A stretch of 64,000 bases of DNA. Origin: Mesorhizobium japonicum MAFF 303099 (GTDB lineage: Bacteria > Pseudomonadota > Alphaproteobacteria > Rhizobiales > Rhizobiaceae). The position numbers and the translations under genes were made by a program. The DNA lies in assembly GCF_000009625.1 (NCBI RefSeq), contig NC_002678.2, positions 310,001 to 374,000 of the forward strand. Reading direction: 5' to 3'. The notes under the pieces are model-generated. The model had not been told where the DNA came from. It made no database searches and saw only the letters and a program-made list of their open reading frames with translations. Shown in pieces: positions 7,540-16,234 of this stretch; the stretch's first letter is position 1; every line of letters begins with the position of its first letter.

Positions 7540-7748
7540 CACGGTTTCCACCCACACCATTTCGCGCCCTGCGCGTTGAACGTGTTCATCTCGTCGAGCT
7601 CGGCGCGCGTCATGACGTTGATGACCACGAGAGATGGCCGGCGCGGCTGATTGTGGTCGCACCAGATTTTGCGTGGGTTGTTGACCGGCGCCGTGGTGAC
7701 GCACGCCGCCAGGAGCAGCAGCGCCGGGAGGTTCAAGACTTTGCCCAT
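7539..7748 (-). CDS. Outer-membrane spanin lipoprotein (Rz1-like)
   Basis: A 69-residue product with a lipoprotein signal: hydrophobic NLPALLLL followed by the lipobox LAAC at about residue 16. The mature part is short and Pro-containing, as in o-spanins. Its start lies inside the end of the 7733-7999 gene in another frame, the classic Rz/Rz1 arrangement. It would link the outer membrane to the inner-membrane spanin at lysis. Confidence 0.7.
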   Translation of the reverse strand: MGKVLNLPALLLLAACVTTAPVNNPRKIWCDHNQPRRPSLVVINVMTRAELDEMNTFNAQGAKWCGWKP

Positions 7749-7999
7749 TTGGTCGCCTCCGCTTTCGCCTGGGCATTGGTCATGCCGGCGGCCTGCTTTT
7801 CAGCGGCGGTCGCCTCGCGGTCCATTTCGAGTTGATCCTGAGCTGCGGCAAGGTCTCGGGCGGCTGTGGCGGCCTTGTCCTTTTTTGCACGGTTGATGCC
7901 GCCGGCCACATAGAGGCCACCGACCACCGCGGCGAAAAGGGTCATGATGACCTTGTTGCCGACAAGAGCGCCGAGGATGGAAACGATGAGAGCGCCCAT
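7733..7999 (-). CDS. Inner-membrane spanin (Rz-like)
   Basis: I start it at ATG 7999, two bases after the upstream stop. The 88-residue product has an N-terminal membrane segment (IMTLFAAVVGGLYVAG) and a coiled-coil, Ala/Lys/Glu-rich periplasmic part. It overlaps the lipoprotein gene by 16 bp. The i-spanin role is inferred from topology and nesting, not sequence similarity. Confidence 0.65.
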   Translation of the reverse strand: MGALIVSILGALVGNKVIMTLFAAVVGGLYVAGGINRAKKDKAATAARDLAAAQDQLEMDREATAAEKQAAGMTNAQAKAEATKWAKS

Positions 8000-8000
8000 T

Positions 8001-8225
8001 TCACGGCGCCTTGCCGATGTTGGGATCATTCCGCTTGCGCGCGTATTCGGTGAGAACACCAACCGCCAGCATGTAGACCGGCAACCATTTCGTGGGGACG
8101 TAGGTTTGAAAAAGGCTTGGATCGAGCGACAGGAACGTCGCCACCACGACGCCTACGAACACCTGCAATCGGGCGAGAAAGATTGTCTCGCTGTGTAAAA
8201 AGAAATCTTTGATCTTGGACCACAT
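8001..8225 (-). CDS. Small membrane protein, second holin candidate
   Basis: A 74-residue product with two membrane segments (LQVFVGVVVATFLSL, WLPVYMLAVGVL) and a charged C-terminal tail. Similar proteins occur upstream of spanin genes in rhizobial prophages. With the three-span protein at 7216 it could form a holin/antiholin pair. Confidence 0.6.
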   Translation of the reverse strand: MWSKIKDFFLHSETIFLARLQVFVGVVVATFLSLDPSLFQTYVPTKWLPVYMLAVGVLTEYARKRNDPNIGKAP

Positions 8226-8321
8226 GAGGGTTTTCTTTCATTGGCAAGGCTTGCCGCCGGGTGCGGATGGACTCTCACAACCAGTCATGCTTGGATGCCT
8301 GCGGGTTTAAGGGAGGGGAAT

Positions 8322-8561
8322 GTGGCACTTTACAAAGACAGCGCTCATGTAGCGCATAGCAACGACGATGCGTTTGATAAGGAGCATGCCGTGGGATCGA
8401 AGCCACCATACTCTGGAATCTATCGCTGTCCTGGGTGTGGTAGAGAAGTCGTAGCTGAGGAAGCAAGAACGCTACCGCCGCAAAACCATCATCAGCATAC
8501 TGCCTCACAGGGCGATGTCAGATGGAAGCTTCATGTCTATGCTCAGCATAAGCCTAGCTGA
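8322..8561 (+). CDS. Small YjzC-like zinc-finger protein
   Basis: I start it at GTG 8322, with GGGAGGGG four bases before. The 79-residue product has a central SGIYRCPGCGREV motif and a His cluster (NHHQH), consistent with a zinc site. It lies on the strand opposite the lysis operon, between a holin candidate and the endolysin, which suggests an inserted accessory gene. Function unknown. Confidence 0.6.
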   Translation: MALYKDSAHVAHSNDDAFDKEHAVGSKPPYSGIYRCPGCGREVVAEEARTLPPQNHHQHTASQGDVRWKLHVYAQHKPS

Positions 8562-8703
8562 GTTTCCCCACGTATTGCTTGGTGACAACGTGGTTTCTGA
8601 CGCCCAATGCTGCCGCCAAAAGCCAAAGGAAATAGGCTCTTTTACAGGTTCGTATCATGATTGTTTCTTTCTGGATTACCGGCGGGACCGGTCGGCGCGG
8701 ATT

Positions 8704-9630
8704 TCAAAACAGGTTGGAAACGAACCTGGTGATCTCGTGCCACCAAGAGATCACGGCGACATAGATCAGCGCGCCGATGCCGGCGGCGGCCGCGACCTTG
8801 CCCGAGCCCATCGACCGGGCTGGCGCTGCGGGCTGCTGAGAGGGTCCGCCGATTGGCGGGGTCTGCGGAGGCTTGGGAGCCGCGAGCGCGGCGGTGATGG
8901 CCGCAAGCGTGATTTCACCCGCATAGCCGTCTGCTGTAAGCCCGTGGTCACGCTGGAACGCCAGTACGGCCGCTTCCGTGCCGTAGCCGAAAACATCGTC
9001 CAGCTTGCCCTTGTAGTAGCCTAGCGCAGCCAGGTTGCTGACCAGTGCCGCGACCGACGGGCCGCGCTCGCCACGGGTCAGCACGCTATCGAGCATGGCG
9101 GTATCGACCGGATCGTCCGTTGCCGCCTGGATCTTGCCAACGCCCGCATAGATCCCGCTTTCGATCAGGGCCGCCTCTTCCCGGCGACGGCGCACCAGGC
9201 CGGCCAGCGTCTTGCCCTTCGCCGTGGTGCCGGTTGAGCGAAGGACCGCCGCGCAAGCCGAATAGTCGCCGCGCTTGGCGAATGCCGCCCACTTCCACCC
9301 GAGCGAGCCCGTGCCGAGATTGTAGACCGGCGACGCCATGCCGTCGAAAACGTTCTGCGGCACCTCGTGGCCAAGGAAGGCGTTGACCGCCTTGCCGTAC
9401 TCGTTCGCAAAGCAATAGATCAGCGCCTTTTCGGCTTCGTTGCGGGTCATGGTCGCGCCTATGCCGAACGTCATGCCGGGCTTGTTGTCAGCCCACCATT
9501 GACGAAAGGCGGCAGAGCCCCAGGTGAAGCCGATCCCGATCGTACCGACGCCGACGGAATCGAGATAGAATTTCAGTTCGACGCCTTCTTCGACGCGCAC
9601 GAATGCGGCGCCTGCTGGTGACAGGTCCAT
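8704..9630 (-). CDS. Endolysin: GH24 lysozyme, peptidoglycan-binding domain, C-terminal anchor
   Basis: Residues 1-160 form a T4-type lysozyme with the catalytic spacing E15-x8-D24-x5-T30. Residues about 185-248 are a peptidoglycan-binding domain (SNLAALGYY, GTEAAVLAFQ). A Pro-rich linker leads to a membrane segment at about 277-295. It hydrolyses the glycan strand of host murein at lysis. GAAGGAAAG precedes the ATG. The C-terminal membrane segment is unusual: most GH24 endolysins are soluble or have an N-terminal SAR helix. It lies directly upstream of the holin and spanin genes. Confidence 0.92.
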   Translation of the reverse strand: MDLSPAGAAFVRVEEGVELKFYLDSVGVGTIGIGFTWGSAAFRQWWADNKPGMTFGIGATMTRNEAEKALIYCFANEYGKAVNAFLGHEVPQNVFDGMASPVYNLGTGSLGWKWAAFAKRGDYSACAAVLRSTGTTAKGKTLAGLVRRRREEAALIESGIYAGVGKIQAATDDPVDTAMLDSVLTRGERGPSVAALVSNLAALGYYKGKLDDVFGYGTEAAVLAFQRDHGLTADGYAGEITLAAITAALAAPKPPQTPPIGGPSQQPAAPARSMGSGKVAAAAGIGALIYVAVISWWHEITRFVSNLF

Positions 9631-9663
9631 GGTCTTTCCTTCGGTGAAGTTGAGGTCGAGCGC

Positions 9664-10056
9664 TTACGGCGCGAGGATGACGGCAGGGTCCAGCCCGAGA
9701 GCCTGCACAAGGGCGACAGCATCGGGATCGTCACAATAGACTTCCGGATGATCCGGCGCGAACCAGCGGGCGAAATAGACAGGGTTTGCGGTCAGGGCGA
9801 CATAGGCGGCGGGCATCTTGCCGGCAGCGATGATGCGGGCCTGAACAACGGATTTCCGAACCATGGGACGGGCCGGAACGGTGGTCTTCGGGTCATACGA
9901 CGCGGCAATAGGGGATGCCGAAGCGAATATCTCGCGGCCCAGCTCCTCACTGTCATCTGGTGACGCCGTGAAGGGTATCCACCCGTATTCGGGGTGGTTG
10001 ATTTCCAGGTCGACAGTGCCGAACTGATTAAAAGCTGCGTTGCGGTACTCCATCAC
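9664..10056 (-). CDS. Tail-fibre accessory or assembly protein
   Basis: A 130-residue product (alternative start 10053) beginning with EYRNAAFNQFGTVDLEI and the G-W-I-P-F-T pattern of small proteins encoded after tail-fibre genes. Its start overlaps the stop of the tail-fibre gene. It probably helps fold or attach the fibre. The family match is by pattern and position. Confidence 0.65.
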   Translation of the reverse strand: MMEYRNAAFNQFGTVDLEINHPEYGWIPFTASPDDSEELGREIFASASPIAASYDPKTTVPARPMVRKSVVQARIIAAGKMPAAYVALTANPVYFARWFAPDHPEVYCDDPDAVALVQALGLDPAVILAP

Positions 10057-11102
10057 GAAATCCTCAAGAAAACTGTAGCGCCAGCGGAGGTGTTGAAACC
10101 GGCGCTGGTGGTGTTACCCATGGCCCGCCAAGTGCCGGACGGCGCGGTCGCCCCCGACCCGACGAAACCGCCAGCATGGGTGAAGCGAAGATTGCTGCCA
10201 GCGACAGTGTTGCCAGGGCTTAGGTCCGCTGCGGGGTTGGCACCCAAAAGGGCTGAGGTTCCGACAGCACCCACCGCCAAGCCGGCAAGGGTTGAGGCGA
10301 AGTTCGCTGTCTGGAAATAGCGCGGGTCGAGCAGGGTCGTGTAGTTGCCCATGTGGACGATTTCATAGGCGTTCGCGCCCATGGAAAAGCCGCCGACCTT
10401 CCACTTGTTATCCGTATCGATGCCGAAATTCGCGGCAAAGGAGCCCGGTCGGTCGAGAGTGATAAAGGCCGCGTTACCCGCCCCGGCAAGCGCGTGGCCG
10501 TAGAACAGGGTCGCCGTCGCCGCTGGGCCCGCCAAAACGCCAATGGCCTGCCCGGTGCTGTTGTTTGCCGCCAGACCAGCATTGAACGTTTGCGACGAGG
10601 TGAAGGTGCTCGAAATCGGCTGGCCGTCCGCCGTCTCGTAGGAAACGCAGCGCCAATTGCCGCCGCCAAGCGAGCGGAAGGTGCCGACATCGCCAACAGC
10701 CGTGACGATGTCGGCGGCGCCTGGCAAAATCATGGACGTAGCATTGTAGGTCAGCGGAAGGACGCCCGCGAAGGTCAGAACGCGCTCGACGCCGGCCGCT
10801 GCCGTGCCAAAGCTGTTGATCCTAGCCACCCCGGTTATCGTGACCGCGACCCCGGTCGCACTGGCCAGATTGACGGTCGATGCCGAGGCGATATTCGCGC
10901 CAGCGGTGTTCAGATTGTCGTTGCCGCCGATGGCGGTATTCGCCCCGGTGCCGCCTGCGGTAATCGGTCGGGCAGCATTCAGGTCCGATAGCAAATCCGC
11001 AAACCGGGCATTGTATTTGCTGCTGTCGATCGGCGTTGCCGTGACGGCATTGCCGTTCGGCGGCCACGACATAACTCCAGAGCCGTCACGGGGCATTGGC
11101 AT
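10053..11102 (-). CDS. Tail fibre or tail-tip protein
   Basis: A 349-residue Gly/Ala/Thr/Asn-rich, beta-structured protein (start at 11102 or, with better-spaced GGAG, 11096). The N-terminal RPITAGGTGANT motif is a typical fibre repeat. It lies at the distal end of the structural operon, just before the lysis genes, as receptor-binding fibres usually do. No endosialidase or depolymerase motif is visible. Confidence 0.75.
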   Translation of the reverse strand: MPMPRDGSGVMSWPPNGNAVTATPIDSSKYNARFADLLSDLNAARPITAGGTGANTAIGGNDNLNTAGANIASASTVNLASATGVAVTITGVARINSFGTAAAGVERVLTFAGVLPLTYNATSMILPGAADIVTAVGDVGTFRSLGGGNWRCVSYETADGQPISSTFTSSQTFNAGLAANNSTGQAIGVLAGPAATATLFYGHALAGAGNAAFITLDRPGSFAANFGIDTDNKWKVGGFSMGANAYEIVHMGNYTTLLDPRYFQTANFASTLAGLAVGAVGTSALLGANPAADLSPGNTVAGSNLRFTHAGGFVGSGATAPSGTWRAMGNTTSAGFNTSAGATVFLRIS

Positions 11103-11163
11103 TCTCCATCAAAATAGAAGATCGGCGAACTAGTCAGCCTTTTACCGGCAGCGCTTTTCGCTT

Positions 11164-11568
11164 ATGTGTGACGCTGTGACACTAGTTCAGCTCTATCCGC
11201 CAATCGCAGCCGCTCTCATCGTCGGCTTCCTGTGGGCAGTTGTGGAATATCGTCTCTACAAGCGCGATTTGCCGGCCGGGCCAAACAATGAAAGCGTGCT
11301 TCAAGCCTTGTGGCTGGTCTTGCCGACCGCCGCGACGGGTTGCTATTTCTGGTGGGTCGGGATCGACACCAACAGCACGTCTTATGTGCACATTTTTTTC
11401 TGCACTCTCGCCGGCTTGGGATTCGCAACAATCGCTATATTTGGGGTGAAACTCATTTTCTACGACCGCACCACCTTTAAGCAGAAGTCGACGGGCTACA
11501 TCCTCTTCGTGAGCCTGCTGTTTGTGCTGGGCATTATCGTTGGACCGGCCTTCATTCAAGTTCGCTGA
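11164..11568 (+). CDS. Four-span membrane protein, likely moron
   Basis: A 134-residue product with four hydrophobic segments (AALIVGFLWAVV, LWLVLPTAATGCYFWW, IFFCTLAGLGFATIAIFGV, YILFVSLLFVLGIIVG). It is transcribed against the late operon, squeezed between the fibre gene and the 701-residue virion gene. No family is recognised. Position, strand and composition fit a lysogenic-conversion gene, for example one acting at the envelope against other phages (inference). Confidence 0.65.
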   Translation: MCDAVTLVQLYPPIAAALIVGFLWAVVEYRLYKRDLPAGPNNESVLQALWLVLPTAATGCYFWWVGIDTNSTSYVHIFFCTLAGLGFATIAIFGVKLIFYDRTTFKQKSTGYILFVSLLFVLGIIVGPAFIQVR

Positions 11569-11578
11569 AACGGAAGCC

Positions 11579-13684
11579 TCACGGACGCATCGCCGCCGAC
11601 CCAGAACCGAGCAACAGAGCCTCTGCGACCTTCGAAATCGCTTTTGTCGGGATCGGTACCGGGCTCGCAGCGATCAGCGCCTTAACCACAGCGTCGTGAT
11701 CTCCTGAAACGAGACCGCGAGCGAGCGCTGAATTGGCCGCGTTTGCTCCCTTGCTGCGGATCGCTTCGACCACCGGGCCCAAGCCCTTCAGCGCGCCAGC
11801 GCGACCCAATCCCAGCAGACCGCCGGCCTTGTAGCTGTCGACCATGCCGAGCCCGGGCACATCGCCGCCGTCAAGGCTTTTCACAGCCTGGAGACGCGCG
11901 GCGGTCGCCGAGTTCTTCGTGACGAAGTTGCTGGTGTTGGCGAAAGTCCTTTCGGCGTCGAGCACATCGAGCAAGCGCTGCGCCTTGTCTTGCCCGAACA
12001 GCGTAGCCAGCCTTTGCGGGTTCCAGTCACCTTGACCCTTGATCAAGCCCTGAAGCGCAACACGGTCGTTCAGGTTCGTGCCAACGATGCGCTCGATTTC
12101 GGCCCGCGCGCCCTCCCGGAGCCGGACGGGTACTGCGGAGGGGCCGACCTGCATTCCCTGAGGCTGAGCGCCCTGCTGGACCTCTTGCGCGAGTTCCGCC
12201 GGCCTTGGGGACTCCCGGCCGCTGGAAAGCACCGTCTGGCCCCGCTGAACCGCATCACGCTGGCGGGCAAGCTCGGAATATTTCGCATCGACTTCCTTGA
12301 TGCCAGGAACCGATGCGCGCAACTCATCATCGATCGCCTGTCGCGCGGTCGAAAGCGCATTCAGGGCGTTTGACCCCTGGGTGGTCTGTAACATGTCGTC
12401 GACAGCGTGCCGGGCGTTCAGCAACTCGCCGGCATCAGTCACCAGAGAGTTGCCGGGCGGCGGCTGGCCAAGGGCGCGAGCCTGGGCAATCTCTTGCGGG
12501 GTCGGCACATGGTCCAGCATGGCACGGACGCGCTGCAAGACGCGCTGCGGTTCGCCCCGCAACGTCTGAATGTCCTGGTCGAGATATCGCGCGATCGGCA
12601 AGGTATCGACCGGGCCAGCGTTTTGAAGGGCGACCCGGTACTCTGGCGAAAGCGCGGCCTGGTTCGCAGTGATGCCAGCGTTGATCTGGGATGGAACCGG
12701 CGCAGGGCCAAGTTCGCTATCCAACGTGCTTCGGATGCGCTGGTTCGCACCTGCATCTCGCTGCGCGATAGCATCCTGGATAATGCCGCGCGCCTCTCCG
12801 GGCTTCGCCACAAGGCCGGCGGCCGTCTGCTGAAGGTTCGGACCAGCATCGGCAAGCATGGCGTCAGGGCCAAGCCGGGTAAGCCGCTGCTGTACGGCTT
12901 GAGGCGTGAGCCCGTCCGCGTTCATCGCCCCGGTGATCTTGGCAAGTGTCGCCCGCGAGAAGTTGCCAAGCTCCGATGCACCAGGCCGGGTCAAATAGTC
13001 GACCGCGCTGCCGATGCCCTTTCCAATCAGAGTGCCGCCGCCTGGGGCGATCAGGCCGAAACCTGCACCGATCAAACCTCTCCTTTCCATCGCAGCAGGA
13101 TCGCCGCCCGAGCGCACCCCGGAATCGGCGGCGTTGATCGTGCCGCCTGTCAACGCGCTGACAACTGAGCGCATACCAAGCCCAGCTTCACCCGCGCCGA
13201 ACAGCTCCGGAGCAGCGACGACGGCAGGCAACGTGCCTGCAACAGCACCCACGATATTGCCGCTGCCGGCCGTGTAAGGATTGTCGTTTACAGCGCGGTT
13301 TGTGGCCTGATCGGATGCATACCGAACATCCGCCTCCGACTTGCCAGACAGCGCCGAGTTGACTTTGGCACCAAGGCTTTCTGCTCCCTGTTTCAGATAT
13401 GGCCCGACGATAGGGACGCCGTTGAGGACTGACGACGTGAACGCAAGCCCAAGGTCGTTGCCCGTCGTGTACTGCCCCGGAGCGACCTCCCCAGTTTGCG
13501 GGTCATAGCCTTTGACGCCGGGCGGAACATAGACCGGCACGCCCGGCGGCTGGTTCGTCCCGGCAAACGGATCATGGTCGACCGGAACAAGGGCCGGCGA
13601 AGCCTGCGCCGGCACGGCTACCGGCGCCGCGGCGGCCGGTGTCGTTGCAAAGGGATCGGTGTCGACCGGGACAAGCTGGGCCAT
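11579..13684 (-). CDS. Internal virion or injection protein
   Basis: A 701-residue product with an N-terminal duplicated motif (LVPVDTDPF and LVPVDHDPF), a Gly/Ala-rich hydrophobic region at about 150-230 and a long helical C-terminal part. It lies next to the lysozyme-domain virion protein, like the ejection proteins of P22-type phages (gp7, gp16, gp20). It is probably ejected into the host envelope with the DNA. Function is inferred from context. Confidence 0.7.
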   Translation of the reverse strand: MAQLVPVDTDPFATTPAAAAPVAVPAQASPALVPVDHDPFAGTNQPPGVPVYVPPGVKGYDPQTGEVAPGQYTTGNDLGLAFTSSVLNGVPIVGPYLKQGAESLGAKVNSALSGKSEADVRYASDQATNRAVNDNPYTAGSGNIVGAVAGTLPAVVAAPELFGAGEAGLGMRSVVSALTGGTINAADSGVRSGGDPAAMERRGLIGAGFGLIAPGGGTLIGKGIGSAVDYLTRPGASELGNFSRATLAKITGAMNADGLTPQAVQQRLTRLGPDAMLADAGPNLQQTAAGLVAKPGEARGIIQDAIAQRDAGANQRIRSTLDSELGPAPVPSQINAGITANQAALSPEYRVALQNAGPVDTLPIARYLDQDIQTLRGEPQRVLQRVRAMLDHVPTPQEIAQARALGQPPPGNSLVTDAGELLNARHAVDDMLQTTQGSNALNALSTARQAIDDELRASVPGIKEVDAKYSELARQRDAVQRGQTVLSSGRESPRPAELAQEVQQGAQPQGMQVGPSAVPVRLREGARAEIERIVGTNLNDRVALQGLIKGQGDWNPQRLATLFGQDKAQRLLDVLDAERTFANTSNFVTKNSATAARLQAVKSLDGGDVPGLGMVDSYKAGGLLGLGRAGALKGLGPVVEAIRSKGANAANSALARGLVSGDHDAVVKALIAASPVPIPTKAISKVAEALLLGSGSAAMRP

Positions 13685-16231
13685 TTACGGAACCACCTTC
13701 AGATACTTGCCGGGCCGCGCCGGGTCCGGAACGTACCAGTTGCCGTCTGGTGCCTTGGTAGCGCCAGAAACCGGCGGCGCGCCCGCGCTCGTCGGCGCAG
13801 TCGGATCCGGGAAATCCGTCGCTGTCGGATCGGCTGGCTTTCCCGTCAGCGGGTTGATCAGCGGATGATCCTTGTCATATTGCGCCACGACATCCGCCCA
13901 TCCGCCGGGATCGTTGGCGTATTGCTTGTGCGTCGCCATCGAGCCGAGTTCGTAATCGTGCTGGGCCTGCTGAAGCTTCAGATCGACAAGTGCCTTCTGG
14001 CCGGCGACGGACATCTGGATGCCGGGGTTGTTTTTCAGATAGGTCGCGAAATCGAACTGCGTCGGCCGGGATGCAAGGCCCTTGGCGTCGGCGGTGGCAA
14101 GCTGCGTCGACAGTTTCTGCAGCATTTCAGTCGGGCCGGCCTGATCCCCAAAAGTGCCGGGGAAGGCATTCGCCAACATCTGCTTCCCGGCAAGCATCGT
14201 GCGCGCGCCCGGTCCAGTGCTGATGTTGTTGCCGTACTGGTCGAGCACGCCCTTGATCATGTTGAGGGCCTGGAGCTTGGTGCGGGCATCCTTAGCGGTG
14301 TTGATGTAATCGGCCATGTTCGCGCCGATAGCCTCGCCAACCGCCTTGTTTGCCGCATTTTCCTGATTGAAGACGACGCTTTGCGCGCCCTCTTTCTTCA
14401 GGTTCATCTGGTATTCGCTGAACGGGATCGGCGCTGTTCCCAGAGCCTTCGACTGAGCCAGATAGCCCTCATAATCCTTCATGGTGTCGGTCCGGGCGAT
14501 GGTGCGCGGGAACGGCGAAGCATAGGGATCAGCCTGACCAGTCTGGCCAGGCTGTCCGCCAGCAGCCTGGCCGCCTGTCTGGCCGCCCAGCAGCGTATCG
14601 GCGGTGATCGGGTGCGTAGGATCGGCCGGATTGAACATGTATTCGTTGCCGGCGGCATCCTTGATGGTCTTGAGATCCGGCTGGCCCTTGATCTGGCCAA
14701 CAATCTGCCCCGTCATCGAATCCACTTCGGCGGTCACGCCATTGCCGAGGGAAACCATCTCGATCTTGTGCGGCGTCAGGCGCGCGGACAGCATGGAGCC
14801 GATAAGCTGCTGCTGATTTTCAGACATCCACGGGTTGCTCATGGCCTGCATGAGCTGCTGGACCGACGGGCCTTGCTGCTGCATGCCGGGCGCGATGGCA
14901 TCGGAGCTGCCGCCAGCCATCACCGGCAGGCTGGCATCCTGCGGCGACATGGCTTGCGCGACCTTCTGGACGCCCGGAGACGACGGGGCCGCTTGCTGCG
15001 GCTGCTGCGCACTGGCAAGCGCAGCAGCGACCGTTGAAGGCGCCCCGGCCGGCGCAGGCGGGTTTGCCGCGCTGAGTGCCTGCACGACGCCGCCCGGCCC
15101 GCTGAGTGGGTCTTCCTGCATCATGGTCGAGAGGACGCGCTGCCCGGCCGGCGAGGTCGCGCCGGGCGCTCCTGGAACGTAGCCCGCATTCGGGGGCGGC
15201 GTCGGGATCGGTGCCGAGGCCGGGAGCGAAGGGCTGGCCAAGATGCCCGGATCGGTCGGGGCTGCATTTGCGGCGGCCGCCAGGATTCCTGGATCGGGTG
15301 CGGGCTTCGTTGCTGGAGCAATGCCGATGCTCGGGTCCAGGCTGGCGGTCTGTACCGGGGGCGCGGCGCTCGCTTGCGTCTGGCCAGGCATAGCAGGCGG
15401 GAGCGGCACCTGATCCGGCGTCTGGGCAAACGCCAATGCGGGGCCGCTTCCATCGCCAGAAGCCGCATTCTGATCGGCCGGCGCGCCGAAACCCATCTTC
15501 TGATAGGCCAGAGCATTGGCGAGGCGCGTTCCTTCGCCGCCCTTATCGTAGGGACTGCCGTAGGCAATGAAGGTCTTCAGCGCCCGGTTGGCCGACGGGA
15601 TGTCATTCGAGGCGAGGAAGTCCTGCCCGCCCGGATGGTTCTTCAGCTCTTTGACATAAAAGTCCATCTGGACATCGGCATCGGTCGGGCTCTTGCCCGC
15701 TTGCTGCGCGAACTGCCGAAGCGCATCGGCGCGCCCGAGCCGCCACTGGTCGAAGCCAATCGCGCCCTCGCCCGGGTTTACCGCCTCAGGACGAAACTCG
15801 CTTTCCTGTTTCCAGTTGCCGAGCGTGGCATAGGCCTGGGCATCATTGAGTCCGCGCGCCTTCAGGCCGGCAAAGACGGTCTGCGGATCGACCGAACCGG
15901 ATGCGCTCTTACTGACATCGACCGCCGGCAATGTGCCGTCTGAATTGGCCATGCCACCGCCTGCCTTGGCGGTGCCGGGTGCGGCCGGGAACGTTCCCCC
16001 ACCGGCAAGGCCGCTCATCGTGTCAGCGGCCGATGCGCGTCCGGCGGCATCTGCGGCGGCAATTCGGCTGTTAAGCACGTTCTCGACGATGCCATCGCCG
16101 AGTGCGTTCAGGCCCTCGCCGACATTGCGCGGCGCGCGCTGCGACATCATGAGCGCCTGGACGACGGCCCGCTTTGACGCAAGACCGGCAGGCGTTTCCT
16201 TGTTCGGATCGTAGATGAACGAAAGTGCCAT
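13685..16231 (-). CDS. Internal virion protein with muralytic domain
   Basis: An 848-residue product. Residues about 115-245 match the phage tail-lysozyme family (PF18013 type): GLNDAQAYATLGNWKQES, then a GAIGFDQW motif and a DVQMDFYVKEL helix. The glutamate in the QES motif is the likely catalytic acid. A long Pro/Ala/Gln-rich linker and a helical C-terminal part follow. It would open a local hole in murein for DNA entry. Its TAA is directly followed by the ATG of the 701-residue gene. Confidence 0.8.
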   Translation of the reverse strand: MALSFIYDPNKETPAGLASKRAVVQALMMSQRAPRNVGEGLNALGDGIVENVLNSRIAAADAAGRASAADTMSGLAGGGTFPAAPGTAKAGGGMANSDGTLPAVDVSKSASGSVDPQTVFAGLKARGLNDAQAYATLGNWKQESEFRPEAVNPGEGAIGFDQWRLGRADALRQFAQQAGKSPTDADVQMDFYVKELKNHPGGQDFLASNDIPSANRALKTFIAYGSPYDKGGEGTRLANALAYQKMGFGAPADQNAASGDGSGPALAFAQTPDQVPLPPAMPGQTQASAAPPVQTASLDPSIGIAPATKPAPDPGILAAAANAAPTDPGILASPSLPASAPIPTPPPNAGYVPGAPGATSPAGQRVLSTMMQEDPLSGPGGVVQALSAANPPAPAGAPSTVAAALASAQQPQQAAPSSPGVQKVAQAMSPQDASLPVMAGGSSDAIAPGMQQQGPSVQQLMQAMSNPWMSENQQQLIGSMLSARLTPHKIEMVSLGNGVTAEVDSMTGQIVGQIKGQPDLKTIKDAAGNEYMFNPADPTHPITADTLLGGQTGGQAAGGQPGQTGQADPYASPFPRTIARTDTMKDYEGYLAQSKALGTAPIPFSEYQMNLKKEGAQSVVFNQENAANKAVGEAIGANMADYINTAKDARTKLQALNMIKGVLDQYGNNISTGPGARTMLAGKQMLANAFPGTFGDQAGPTEMLQKLSTQLATADAKGLASRPTQFDFATYLKNNPGIQMSVAGQKALVDLKLQQAQHDYELGSMATHKQYANDPGGWADVVAQYDKDHPLINPLTGKPADPTATDFPDPTAPTSAGAPPVSGATKAPDGNWYVPDPARPGKYLKVVP

Positions 16232-16234
16232 GCA

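Noticed and set aside
13496..15037. 513-codon plus-strand open frame
   Set aside because: Antisense to the two large internal virion proteins; Arg-rich with no domain pattern and no ribosome site.
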